Source: Lutjanus erythropterus (Eukaryota > Chordata > Actinopteri > Lutjaniformes > Lutjanidae). Taken from it: a DNA stretch of 64,000 nucleotides. Made by a program: the position numbers and the translations under genes. This document shows positions 24,640 to 36,389 of this stretch, piece by piece. The stretch is taken from NCBI GenBank assembly GCA_020091685.1, contig CM034603.1:6081848-6145847 (forward strand). The letters run 5' to 3'. Position 1 is the first letter of the stretch. The number at the start of each line of letters is the position of its first letter. The notes beneath the pieces were generated by a model, which was not told where the DNA came from, did not search any database, and worked only from the letters and a program-made list of their open reading frames with translations.

Positions 24640-25500
24640 ATTGACCAAAGTATGTTTATCTTCTGCAGTGCCAGCCTCGACGCCGCCTCGCAGAAGGTGT
24701 CCTATGGCGAGCGAGTCAGCAATTACAGGTGACAATGTCTCTGCACAATGAAGAGCCCGTGGTGAGCTATGCATCTTTGTTCTCTCAGAGCAGAAAGAGT
24801 ACAGAAGTGTTCCAGCTTCCCCCATAAAGACGTGTGAGGTGTTTGCTGCCCTGGGCGAAGTAAAGGTAGGAGATGTTTGCAAGAGGCTTAGACTGCACTG
24901 AGTTCTCTGTACCGAAGCTATGGGAATTACTCAGTTCCCTGTGGGGGCTGGAGGGTCTGGTGGAGGAGAGACAGATTAAAAGAGATTGGCTGCGAGGAGA
25001 AGAGAGATAGAGATCGCTGTAAGGGATTTGGCAAGCGTTAGCACCGGTCACTTAGAAGCTAAACTTGTGCTGAAGAATTGAAAGAGACTTTTTTTCCCCT
25101 CCCTCCTCCCGCGCTTAACCTTTTACACAGAGGGAAAATAATTAAAAAGCCCAATGAACAGCCCATTGTGAATTTATGAATAGCAAATTTGGTCCCAATT
25201 ATCTCCGACCAATAAGATGTCACCGCCGAGGTGAGTAATGAGGGGTTATAAATATCCGATGTCATGTGGTGTGAAATGAAAGGTGATCATCCCATCATAA
25301 TGACTTGTGTGCCTGCTGCTGACTAACCTGACGGAGTTACTGGCTGATGTAAACAGATATAAACTGTTAAATGAATCAGCCGCTTCATTAATGAAATCAC
25401 AGCTTACTGAGTGACTGAGGCACTAATTGTTCAAGCTGTCTTTATAACACTTTTGGCTCATGACAGAATAGACAGCGAGCAAGGACGTCGTCTCGGAGAG
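24640..25500. promoter_or_regulatory. Candidate conserved non-coding block (enhancer-like), unproven
   Basis: A repeat-free stretch with balanced composition. It contains homeodomain-type words (CTTCATTAATGAAATCAC near 25385; GGCACTAATTGTTC near 25420), a CCAATAAGATG word near 25210, and a dense unique core at 25125-25265. It lies inside a neural gene's giant intron. Only comparison with other fish could show conservation. Confidence 0.25.
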
Positions 25501-26640
25501 TCTGCTTTTTATGTTAGAGCTTCAGACTCCGTCGCTGACTGGAGCAATTACCCCAAAAATCAGTCCAATCTGACATGCACTGGGTAACAGCTGCATTCTG
25601 GTGGGATGTGATAAGATACAAACAGTGCAGGGCGACACTCAAACAGCAGACATGCTTTAGGTTTTTCATGCTACAATATGAAACACTTATTTTCTGGTAA
25701 GACATACCAAAAGAATGTCACCGTTTATCGTTTTCATCCGTTCTACCTAGTATTTAAAGGACAAAGTAAAGGGATAAGGAAGTTGTTCTTCTAAACACAT
25801 TATACATGTTAGCACTACATACTACTTCTCATGTTTTCAGCAATTATTTTCTGAGTTCTGGAGTTAGACTGTTGTTCACCATTTCTGTGTTCAGGACTTT
25901 TTAGGTGGACTCGATACATGTGTCGGAGCCATGTCCCCCAACACCTCCCCGTCCCCTCACCCTCCCTAACGGTCAGTTTCAAACATACCTTCAGTGACTC
26001 TCTCGGTCCAAATCAGCCCAGCAGTCCACTTCAGCTCACTTCAGTTCCAACAACCCGACACAGAAGAAAAAAAACTCTCCTGTCACCGTCCTCTGGCTCT
26101 GGTGGCTCAAACATGTCTGGACATGTCCTATAAAGTTGCTTATAAGGTTGCTTTCAGGTCGTAATGGTGTTTGACACTGAGACAAAGTCCTCATTTTTTC
26201 ATGACTTTGAGACCTAATTTTATCCTCCTTTGAAATTTCCATTTTTGACTGGAATGACTGTTTTTGTTTGCCTGTTTCTCGTTTATTAGAGTTGTAACAT
26301 TTAAATTTAACAAAATGTTAATGGAGTTTGGCAGGCAGTGAGACAGGCAGACCCTAATGCCGATCTTTGTGGGTCAGTGGTGGACTCAGGCTTTCTGAGG
26401 GTGACAGGGGCAAAAAATGAAAAGGACAGCAGCTGTATGCGGTGTGACATAAGTGTGCTGAAAGTCAAGATGCAATTTAGCACATTGACTTGGACACTGG
26501 GTCACTCTAAAGGGCAGTTTATCATGTTTTAATGGCCATATGGGGCATCAAAGAGGGCAATTTTGTCATCTGTTTGTCTGGACGGTTGTAGTGAAGACAG
26601 GACTGAGCCAGAAGGCAGAGCTCCATGTTCAAACTAAACC
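25501..26640. other. Intronic, no recognised feature
   Basis: Apparently unique sequence. Open frames at 25918-26133 and 26036-26242 overlap on opposite strands and match nothing known. Confidence 0.5.
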
Positions 26641-26649
26641 CAAACTAAC

Positions 26650-26890
26650 TTGCATGTTCTGAGAACGTTCTCAGAACATTCCCACTGGTGTGAAGAGTGT
26701 TGCTTTGTAACGTTCCTGGGGACATTTAGGAGACCATTCTCTCCAGGTCTCTACACCACACTCCCATAACATTTGCAGGCCCTTTAGTGACAGTACAGGA
26801 ACCTTTAAGGGACCAACCTGAAATGTTCTCTTTTGGCTCCTATGTAGGTCGTTCCATCACGTTCCCATGACATTTTCAGAACATTTAGAC
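26650..26890. repeat. 'AACGTTC/AACATTC' repeat with a perfect palindrome
   Basis: The words GAACGTTC, GAACATTC, AACGTTCC and CACGTTCCCATGACATTTTC recur with loose spacing, which suggests a degraded minisatellite or fish repeat. Positions 26654-26679 form a perfect 26-bp palindrome centred on AACGTT, with half-site ATGTTCTGAGAAC. Confidence 0.55.
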
Positions 26891-28434
26891 TACATTGCAG
26901 GATCTTTTGCTGAACCTTAAGAAGAAAATTAGTATGGTGAAATACCATGAGAGCATGTTTACAAGTTAAGTTACCCTTCATTAATCACTGTAGGGAACTT
27001 TGTTCTCTGCATTTAAGCCATCTTAAAAGTTAGGATGCAGCAGGCAGCTAGTTTGCATCACCTGATCTCCAGTTCTAACCGCTGACAGAAAGAATTAGCT
27101 TCATTTGTTTTTGATGGCAGGAGAAACTGGAAATTGGACATGCAAACGCCATACAGAAACTGACATAAGGAATCACACCCATGACACAAGTTATCATTGC
27201 ATCACAGTAATTCAGTTCGTATAAATTCTCTCAGAATTAGGCCACTGGATAGCGCATCTGGTTCGATTGACAATATAAATATTGCATTCCTTTTTAAACC
27301 ACTGGACATAACATTATCTCACTTCTTTTACAAACATATGTTTTTATTTTGCATTTTCTGCTCAATAACTTAATTTATTCAGAAGTAATTTATTGGAGAG
27401 ACAACTTCATGTTTTCACTCGTCCCCTCTGACCTGCGCCCAAGCATAGATCCGAGCCTGTGTCTCTGACTAAAGGACATCTATTTAAAATACGACTTTAG
27501 GAGTGTGCCCTCCTGTCTGGCTCTCAAATTCTCTAAAAGTTCATTCCAGAGAAGATGAACTTTACAAGGCCCTGAGAAAGAAAAAAAAAAAGAAGCTGTC
27601 TTTGGCTGTGGAGGCTCGTTAATGAGCAGCTCATTAACTGGAAGGCCTGTCCGCCTGGTCGCATGCAGCTGTGACTCACACTAACTAACACACATGCACG
27701 CAGATGCAGAAACACTCGCGCAATTGCACAAGGATGCCCAAACACACACACACTGTGATGACATTTGATAGGCTGTGTGTCTGTCTTCTAATTGAGTCTC
27801 CAGAGAGTCGTGTTGGCACTTGGCACCAGGAACGCCTCGGTCCAGTCAGGCCAGCAGATGGAAACACACGACAACAACAAAGAGCGCTACAACACACTCT
27901 TTACACTGTGTACGCTTTTCAAAAGATTCACTGACTCAGCCGGCCGCAGCTCCCTCTGATTAATTTGATCTGTCCATCTTGACCATTATTTCGGACAAAA
28001 TAATTCAAAGTAAGCTCTTTTGACTGTTTAGTCTGTCCTTTTTTTGGTCCAAAGTTAATCTAAAACTTTCCCATATCGTGCCTCAGCTCCCTTTTCAAAG
28101 ACTTTTTAAGATGTTTTGTACCTCAGTGTGACTTTATTTCATATTTTTATTCCAACCCTTGAGGACATTCAAATAAATCAAATCATTTCAATTATTTTTA
28201 TACTATATTTGATTTACAGAAAGGTTCACATAGTGTTTTAAATGAAAGGTAAGTGCTCTCAAAGTTCTGACTTGTGCAAAACAAAAAAGTACCTTTAATG
28301 ATGCTAAAACTGATTTACTGCATATATTTATTTTATTTATTAACTGATACACATGAAAGCAGCTAACCTATTGGCAAACAGTTGACTATTTTAATAACTA
28401 TCTAACAAAGAGCACCACTGGAATTCATTTAGAG
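26891..28434. other. Intronic, mostly unique
   Basis: No repeat family recognised. An A-run lies at 27578-27590. An inverted repeat at 27618-27638 is listed separately. Confidence 0.5.
27618..27638. promoter_or_regulatory. Perfect 10+1+10 inverted repeat with TAAT cores
   Basis: GTTAATGAGC and GCTCATTAAC flank a single A. Each arm holds a TAAT/ATTA homeodomain core, so a dimeric homeodomain site is possible. It lies in repeat-free sequence. Function is inferred only. Confidence 0.3.
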
Positions 28435-28690
28435 TCATGTTTCTGGCCACCTGGTGAATGTGAGTCCAAACCTCACTGTTTTTTAGCTGTGGTTTGGTCT
28501 CCACCAACTTCTTAGAAAACTATGGCGCTGTAGCTTACTAGTTAGCCAGCTGCTAACCCTATTTGTCTGTCCCGTGCACACTGGTGGACAGAGGGTTCAT
28601 TAGAGCTTTTTCACTGAAAACAGCTGCCCGCTGCTGGAAATGAGGTTGTTTGTTTGTGGGCAGGGAAAACAAAATAATGAGCTAAAATGT
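28435..28690 (+). repeat. Possible fish interspersed repeat
   Basis: TGGTTTGGTCTCCACCAACT, TTCTTAGAAAACTATGGCGC, CCGTGCACACTGGTGGACAG and GCTGCTGGAAATGAGGTTGT follow the order of a repeat I recall from perciform genomes. Class and ends unknown. Confidence 0.4.
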
Positions 28691-30325
28691 GAAAAATACA
28701 CTGTGGAGCTGAACACAAGTGCAGGGTGAGGTGATCATGCATGTGGATAGGTCACATTGATTGACCCCTATATTATTTTAGTCATTCGATTCATTTTTCA
28801 TATAAAAATATTAATTAGTGCAGCTGTAAGTCCACATACAATATAGAGGCAACAATTATAGTGTTATGGTATAAACAGTAAAGTATTCATCTACATTATT
28901 TCATAAAACTGTGATAACTTGATAATATAAACATAAAGATGGAGTATACCAAGCTTTTTTCAGTCTGTATTATGTAAAACCACTTCTAAATCCCCTCTGA
29001 TGGACATCATTCAGTAGTGTGCTGCAAATTATTTTTTTCCTAGGATGGCGAAAGTGTGACCTGGTCAGTACTTGCTTTTGTTGGATGGGCTGGTTAGGTT
29101 ACGACATGAGTAGTGAAGACTGGTCAGGGTTAGGGTAAGAATATCTCATTATTATTTGTTTATTTGTTTGTTAATATTTTATCCTGTTATTTTGCCTCAT
29201 TTTCAGGGAATAAAATAAAAAAATAAAAATGAAAAAATAAATGATTTTTTTTTATTTTATTTATACTAAACTATATATATATATATATATATACTTTCCA
29301 CATTGATTTATTATTTTATTTATCTCTCACTTATATTCCCATGTTTTAATTTACTTCTTTAATTTATTCCTTGTTATATTTCTACATGTATTTTCCTATT
29401 CTTTTACAGATGTAAATGTGTATCTCCTGTGACTCATTATGAAACACCATGTTTGCCTCATCTTGGCTATATCTCATATTCATACATTCGGCCTGTGTAG
29501 GACTGCTCTTATTTACAAACTGGCCCTTCACATAATATTAATGATAATTTTATGACGCTGGCACACTCTGGCCCGCACGATCTGTTGCAAATGAGCTGTT
29601 CCAAGAGACCTGTGGGCTGGTATTGATCGCAAAATCTGCACCTCTTCTCCAGCTGACATTCATGTTATAATGATCCTTAAAAATACTACTGGCGCGTTTT
29701 TGGGTGAACTAAATATGCAAGAGTGGTCTTAGATGTCAGCGTTTATAAAACAGGACTTTTTTCTGTTGCTGGATGGGCCATTTTAAAAGATCTGGTGCAT
29801 AAATTAAGAGTATACCCACTTCTCTGGGCACCACTCCACCACTGGTCCTCACTCTCATGTATATCAGCCTCACTAAATCTTTAATTTGCTCTCTCAGTCT
29901 CCCTGGGCAACATGAAACAAGCTCCCTTGTTAAGTCTGAAGTGCATGTTTATCATTTAACAACCTGATAAACTCTCATGGGTTTAAATCTCTGTCTGGTT
30001 GAGCCATTCATGCTTCAGTGTAGTGGTGAGAGATTTCAGCAAACCCGCGTCATCTCAAGTCCCCGGCTGCAGCGGTTACCAGGTAAATGATGTATCCCCA
30101 TAGCACCTCTATACCGCCGACTTAGTTACGCTTCATGGAGGTCGTCTCCAGGAAGTGAGGCGGGCAGAGCGATAAGAGAGTGTTTATTACACCGACCGAC
30201 CCCCCTAGAGGGAAGGATGACACCTCCTCCTTCTCCTCTTATCTCTATCTTCAGGAAAAGGGGGAGTTTTTCCTGAAGACTCTGGGAGGAGTACAGGTTA
30301 GGGATCAAGAGGAAAAAGGTAGAGG

Positions 30326-30326
<1 letters not shown>
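28691..30326. other. Intronic, AT-rich; short (TA)n tract
   Basis: Positions 29150-29300 are very AT-rich with a (TA)11 tract at 29272-29293. The rest is unrecognised. Confidence 0.55.

Positions 30327-30369
<43 letters not shown>
30327..30369. repeat. (GT)n microsatellite
   Basis: About 21 uninterrupted GT units. Confidence 0.97.
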
Positions 30370-30371
<2 letters not shown>

Positions 30372-30689
30372 CCTACAGCAAAGACTCTCCTCTTATCCCC
30401 TGCTGTGATGAAACTCTAACAGGCTGCTTTAGCGGAGCCAGTGCCTGATTTAAAACAAATCTAAAGGACGGCTCCGTCACAAAACGTTAAACCGAGGAAA
30501 TATGAGATTCTGAGGAATAAAATAAATCGCTTGACTCTTCCCTTCATTTCCTGTCAGACCATCTCTGTCTCTCCACTGCCTGATAAAGTTTCCTCTGCCT
30601 GCCATTTCAGGATTTCTTCAGGTTTCAACAAGTTACATTTAACACCTTTTAAAGACCATTATGACTGCAATATGACTACCAATACTGGA

Positions 30690-31075
30690 TTTTTGGGGCC
30701 GATGTCAATATTAGGGAGTAGAAAAATCCTGATATCAATATGACATCTGTTAAAAAATAACATTTCATAACAGCACATATCTTACAACATATATGGTGAT
30801 ACCGATATAGACAGATATCACTATGGTAGGCAAATATCGGCCTCATATGTCAGCCAACCTAAATATTAAAAAAAAATAATTAAATTAATTTTTAAAATTC
30901 TAATTATTTGAGTAATTGATCGTTAATGTTAACATGATTGATTAGGGGAAGTGAATTTGCAACCTTAGTTTGAAACTAAAGATGCACCAACTGACCGGTT
31001 AGTGATGTGATCAGCTGGTTTTCAGCAAGGCCGACCATGATTGGTGACTGGTTGGCCAGCATCAGATGTCTGATT
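30690..31075. repeat. Two degraded MITE-like segments
   Basis: Positions 30690-30870 contain GGGGCCGATGTCAATATTAG, TGATACCGATATAGACAGAT and AAATATCGGCCTC, like the fish 'ATCGGCCGATA' repeats. Positions 30975-31075 contain AAGATGCACCAACTGACCGG and TTGGTGACTGGTTGGCCAGC, like the 'gatgcaccgattgaccggcc' type. Both are short and eroded. Confidence 0.4.
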
Positions 31076-31184
31076 CCGTACAAGTCAAATTTACTGCACA
31101 CACATGGACAGTAACATCACAGCCTTATTCTAAGGCGTTGGTCACAGCCACACACACTAGCATGTCATTGGCATTAAAGACAAG

Positions 31185-31725
31185 TAAGGTGGAAAGATTC
31201 TCGATAGAACCCGCAGAGAGGGTTCTGGGTGGAACCACTGCACCATAGAAGGGTTCTTTTTCAAAAACTCTCATAATGCCCTTTTCCACCAAAGTAGCTC
31301 CGGTTCTTGAACCAGTTTTGTTCAAGGTTCTTGGAACCTATGTGCTATCTAGTGAACCAGCCTGCATTTTCTTTCATTCGTGGAACCTTTTTTTGTCGAA
31401 GATGTCATCAGAGGGCAATGGACAATGCAGAAGAACCTGTAGAACATTACACGCCTAAGGAAAACTTTTCAGGTTCTGAACCAGGTTACTTGTGTTGGAC
31501 AGGTTCTTAAACCAAAACAGGGCTGGTTCCACGTTAGTGGAAAAGACCTAATAGGTGGTTTAAATTGACAACTTTTGGTTCTAGATATAACCCTTTATGT
31601 TGGGCTCTAGGTAGAACTCTCTGAAAAGGTTCCAACTTTTATAAACAGTTCTACAGTTCTCCTATGGTTACATGTCAAAGAACCTTTTGTGGTTCTAGTT
31701 AGCATCTTTATTTCTAGTGTAGGAC
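31185..31725. mobile_element. 'GGTTCTAG..AGAACC' MITE, split by another MITE
   Basis: The left part has ATAGAACCCGCAGAGAGGGTTC. The right part has GGTTCTAGATATAACCCTTT, GAACCTTTTGTGGTTCTAGT and an end with TTTATTTCTAGTGTAGG. The end resembles TTTCTAAGTGTGCA at 59910 and TTTCTAAGAGTGCA at 51990. Four loci in the window share this family. Confidence 0.6.
31275..31550. mobile_element. 'TGCCCTTTTCCACCAAAG' MITE nested in the 31185-31725 element
   Basis: The left end ATGCCCTTTTCCACCAAAGT and the right end ACGTTAGTGGAAAAGACCTA are inverted. GGTTCTTGAACCAG and GGTTCTGAACCAGG words lie inside. It is the fish 'cccttttccacc' family. Confidence 0.6.
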
Positions 31726-33269
31726 ATTTTAAGGCCTAAAATTTAGATTATTGCATTCTAGACTTTTTAAAACTTTTTAAGGACCCATGCAAAACCTCAA
31801 TCTCCTCCCCTTACTTTTTCCCGCCTCACCTCCCTTCAGGTGAGAAATCCTTTTTACTCTGAATCTCCCTCTGTCTTCTCTGTCCTGCTCTTTTCTGATG
31901 TGCCCTCCTCTCCTCCCCTTTACATCATCTCCCGTCCTCCCATCTCCTCTCTCCTCATCTGTTCTCCCCTCCTTCCCTATAATCTCATCTCTTTCGCTCT
32001 TGCTTTCACGTCCTTCCTTCTCCGCTCCTCTCCACCTTCGTCTCCCTTGATTTACTCTCCTCCCCTCTTGCACCTCATCTTTTTTTTTCTCCTCCGCACG
32101 AGTTGAAGGATTAATAGCTAGCAGGTTATGCCTCGCATCGTCACGGCGTCACCTCCTCTCACCCAGAACACCGTCCTGAGATGAACTGCTGCCGAATGCC
32201 TATTTGTCAGCTTGGGGCTTGTGCCCTTGGGCTATTTATAGACCTGAATGTGGTATAAGTAAGGAAGGAAAAAGAATATTGAGTGCCACTGATGAGTTAC
32301 TCTATTTCTTTTGGGCTTTTCTTGCTTCTGTCCCCTTTCACTCTGCCTCAGGCTCTTTTGTTTCTGTCAAGAATCAACCCATACCTATCTCTGTCTGTCT
32401 TACGTCTGTCACTCTAGAATATCTCCCCGCCTCTGTCTTTCTGTACAATCTGCCAACCTCTCATTCCTCTCCCGCCAAAACCTCCTCCACAGACATCTGT
32501 GCTGCTCCGCCAATGCCAGCGGTCGAGTCTTTTGGGACGCACAGATGAAGAAAGTGACTGCCCACTCTTTCTGTTCACTGGTGTTGCGATAAAGTTTTTA
32601 TAGAGTCGAGAAAGCTGCTGTGGCAGGCTGGAGAGGTGAGGGAAGAGATCAACTATAGATAGATACAACCCCTGACCTCTGGAGTCAGATAAAAGAGGAA
32701 AATATTAAGTAAAGAAAATGAAAAGAGATTTAAAGAGATTACACAACATAACAGAAAGTGAATGAGTGGATAATAGTTTGAACTATGAGCGCATAGCACA
32801 GTTACATCCTGATTAGATCAATTTTTAATGAAGCTAAAAAAAAATCCTGTCGATACAGTTTGGGACATTTTTACCCAAGAGGTTTTGAGCATATAAAACA
32901 TATATTTTGTACTTTTTTCAACAAATTTGAATGATAATGATGTCCATCTGAAATATGTATGAGAACAGGCCACTTTCTGAAGAGCTACTGCATTTTCATT
33001 AAATAATGTACTAGCCCTGTTTTTTTTATTATTCACAAGTTAAATGTCAAGAACAAATCAATAGACCAGGACAGGATTAAGGATTAAATTAGATTATTTT
33101 GACTGAAAAATAAATATGGCTTGATTTCTGCTTCTGTGGCTTGTTTAAAAGTTACTGAAACAATACTGAGAAAATGCTTCGAACAAAACAGCTAGCCTGG
33201 GAAAAACATTCATTTAGATTAGCCCACTTTAGTATTTTAGCATGAATTTGGCACAAAATGAGGCAAATT
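31726..33269. other. Intronic; pyrimidine-rich tract 31795-32100
   Basis: A CTCC/TCTC-rich strand-biased block at 31795-32100 creates open frames on both strands (Ser/Pro/Leu-rich and Arg/Gly/Glu-rich), which I reject as coding. The rest is unrecognised. Confidence 0.6.
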
Positions 33270-33585
33270 CTGGCGAGTATGCAATGTTAGCCAGGTGTAG
33301 CAAGTCATTTGGCAATTCTTACTAGTTTGCGTGAGCAGTTCTTGCTGATTTGCAATGTTAGCCAGGTGCTGCCGGTTGTTTAGCTAGCCTTGCTAGCTTA
33401 TGTGAGCAATGTTAGCCAGGTGTGGGAAGTCATTCAGCAAGTTTTTCTAGTTTTGTGAGCAATTCTTGCTAGTGTATAATGTTAGTCAGGTGCAGCAAGT
33501 CAGTTAGCAATTCTTGCTAGTTTGTGCAAGGAATACTTTTTAGTTTGCGATGTTAGTCAGGTGCAGCAAGACATGCGCATACATG
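33270..33585 (+). repeat. ~75-bp minisatellite, about five units
   Basis: Units start with AATGTTAGCCAGGTG(T/C)(A/T)G and continue CAAGTCATT..GCAATTCTTGCTAGTTTG. Starts are near 33283, 33355, 33408, 33478 and 33551. No coding. Confidence 0.8.
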
Positions 33586-33717
33586 CAACTAGACACAAGA
33601 AACAAAATCATAAAAGTCTGGATGTCAGTTTTCTTACAATGACAACTGATCCCCACCAAAACAAATGAAACGTAGCCCTTCTGTGCTAACAGCTTATTAC
33701 AGCCCATATTTACATTT

Positions 33718-33980
33718 ATTGTTAGATGGTGACCTCTGGTGGCTGTAGTAATTATGACAGTAGCAAAGGAGGTGAAGTCAGATGAAGCAGTATAAAGAGC
33801 GATAAAGTCCGCATAGGGAGGAAGTCAAGGTGCATGGATGGATCACTTATTTTAACTGAAGTTAAAAAGAACAAAGGTCCGGTATCCCTTTCGCTGGTAC
33901 TGTCCAGCGGTCATATATGTTGTTTTGGAGTCGTTGGCGAATTACCTCTTATTTTTTTAGGTATGAGGATGTGTCATTTA
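33718..33980 (+). repeat. 'CCCCTAGTGGACAT/TTTAGGTATGAGGATGTG' repeat family, copy 2
   Basis: TGGTGACCTCTGGTGGCTGT, AATTATGACAGTAGCAAAGG and TTTTAGGTATGAGGATGTGT correspond to words at 16484-16507, 50108-50180 and 51291-51315. Confidence 0.45.
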
Positions 33981-34212
33981 ATGAGTATGGTGCTAAAAGT
34001 AGGTTTGACTTTTCATATAAAAAAGCAACAAATGTATTTTCCTACCAAAAATCGAGGAAAACATAAAAAGATATAGTACTATGGGATGTAATAAGTGTGG
34101 TTCATCCTAACCTTTATGGTAACTTATTTTGCCATATACACTTCAAGTCCACTTCCTGTTATCATCTATTTTTTCATATTTTCATCTCAACCATCTTCCA
34201 GTGGATAAACAT

Positions 34213-34590
34213 TTGTACAGTCTGTTTATTTAAGGGGCCAGTGTGTAGGATTTAGTAACATCTATTGGTGAGACTGCAGATTGCAAAATACTTCCCCTCA
34301 CCATCCCCTTCCAAGTGTGTAGGAGAACCTAGGGTGGCCATGAAACTCACAAAATATAAAAAAATAAAAGGCCCTGGAGCCAGTTTTTGGTTTGTCCATC
34401 CTGGGCAACTGTAGAAACATGGCAGTTTAACACGGTGGTCCCTCCTCATTCGAAGGGCTCATGACGAAAACACAAATCTAATTTTCGGGTGATTATAAAC
34501 TAATGAAAACATTCTCATCAATTTTATATTGCTTTTCTCCGATATTCTGCCGATATAATGTTACACACCAGACACATCTTACCTTTAAAA
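34213..34590. mobile_element. 'CAGTGTGTAGGATTTAGT' MITE
   Basis: It starts TTAAGGGGCCAGTGTGTAGG, continues with ATCTATTGGTGAGACTGCAG and GTGTAGGAGAACCTAGGGTG, and ends TCTTACCTTTAA. This matches a very common fish MITE. The TTAA at both ends could be the target duplication. The antisense open frame at 34252-34449 lies wholly inside it and is not a gene. Confidence 0.75.
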
Positions 34591-36389
34591 CTTTATCTGT
34601 GCTTTAGAATCTATAAATTTTTTGAAGAAATAACACTTAATGAATATCTTCATGCTGGTGAACTCAGTGTGTTTGTAGGTGTCTGTGTGCTTGCCTCAAC
34701 AAACAGGCACACACGCTCCACATAGCTCTTAATCCTCCACTGACCAGGCTTTTTTCACTCCGCTGCTGGTTCCTATCACAACTCTCCAACAGTGACCAGA
34801 AGCTGTCTGTTTGCGAGAGAAACAAGAGGGGTGAAAGTGGGTGAGCCAGAGAGGAAAAGTCTCTCTAAACTGACTGAGTTTTTGGACTGCAGTCACACTC
34901 AGCAGCAGACTAAACTTCACTCCTACAATAATCAAATCCAATGTCACAATCAGCAAAACAAAAAAAAACAAACAAAAAAAACAAGAACACATGGTTACTC
35001 AAATGAAAGATCTCATGAGGTGTGTGTGCATTACGCCAAAAAACAGTAGAAAATAAAAGAACAAACATACTGCAATTATGTTCTCCTCAAATATGCTAGT
35101 TTTATACTTGCCTAATTAGCTGCGGCCTAATTAGCTGTAGCAGATAAACAGCAGAGCATCTGGCTTTTAGACGCTTTAAGAGACGGTGAAACAACTGCAC
35201 ATGTACACTGACTGTTTCACAGAAGAAACTGAGAAGGGGTCATCCTCAAGACAGAATAAGTCAGAACGTGCCATGGCAATGCTCTACGGCCCAGAGATTC
35301 TGTTATTTGTTGTGTTCAAGTGTAAATTTGGCCTTGATGGGGGTGCTCGAAGAAAGGTCATAAGACAACGAAAAATATTAGAAGTCCTCCTCTAGAGAGC
35401 ATAAACGTAGTTGAGATCTTGTTCTGGGCCATTTGACTAACAGACTTACAGACTGACAACATTGCTATGCCCAAGGGCAATAAATATTTTTGAAGCATTA
35501 TTTTCTTGAGTTTTTAACATGTCCATTACGTCCATCCAACCTGATCTCATCCCAACTCATCACATGCACAAGGTACCCGTTAAGCTGGACTCACACTACA
35601 ATTTTAAAATCCTAACCAGTGCTGAAAGCTGGGTTGCATTGCACATATGAGAAGAAATGTAATGGATGTTGTTCTCTCTAATCTCAAACACACACACACT
35701 ACAAGATTTGAAAATAAAGGCTCACACACTACGGGATATTATCAAGATTATTGTGCCAGAGGAGAGAGCAAAATCTCACAAGATATTGTTTGATTTCAAG
35801 GGGAAAGTGATGTCATGTAGCAGAATGACTCGCTGTAATAATGTTTGGGAAGACGCAAGGTGACAGTTTTAAAGCATGTCAACAGTAGTATCTGTCTCTT
35901 TAACCAAATTATCCACATTTAGGCTTTTCTATGTGATCTCCTTTTGATAACTAATGTAATATTTTTTCATTTCAGCATTTTCTCTGATCCTTTCCTGAAA
36001 CTTTGGAGCCCACGCAGGGTTTGTGCCTCCCACTTTGGAAACCTCTGAGTGCAGTGGGTTGAAGTCTAACCAGGGAGTCATTTTTTAAACTGTGATGAAT
36101 GTTTACAACAGACATTTTATTATTTGCCTTCATTTTCTCTTCCAAATAAGCCTGCGAAACCTGGAGGGTTGTTTGAAACCTGTCTCATCATCAGACTGCT
36201 CATGTTCCCGGCCTTGCTAGACTTGTTTTTAACAATGTTGCTGCATTCCTAGCAATAAACTTCAGCAATTAGTCCAGTGAGTGTAATACAGGTAGGAGTG
36301 ATGGCCAAAAATACAAAGAGCAAGATGCAACAAACCCAACACATCCTCATACCTCAATGTCAGCATAATTTCTCAATTACTCCCAAAAT
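34591..36389. other. Intronic, mostly unrecognised
   Basis: Positions 35580-35850 (CTCACACTACAATTTTAAAATC, CACACACTACAAGATTTGAA) resemble a fish repeat, at low confidence. The rest is unique by eye. Paired CTAATTAG sites at 35112-35134 are listed separately. Confidence 0.45.
35112..35134. promoter_or_regulatory. Paired CTAATTAG homeodomain-type sites
   Basis: Two identical CTAATTAGCTG words start 15 bp apart (35112 and 35127). TAATTA palindromes are classic homeodomain targets. Function is inferred only. Confidence 0.3.

Noticed and set aside
31777-32106. Paired sense and antisense frames of about 90-100 codons
   Set aside because: Low-complexity pyrimidine-rich tract; no start context, splice sites or homology.
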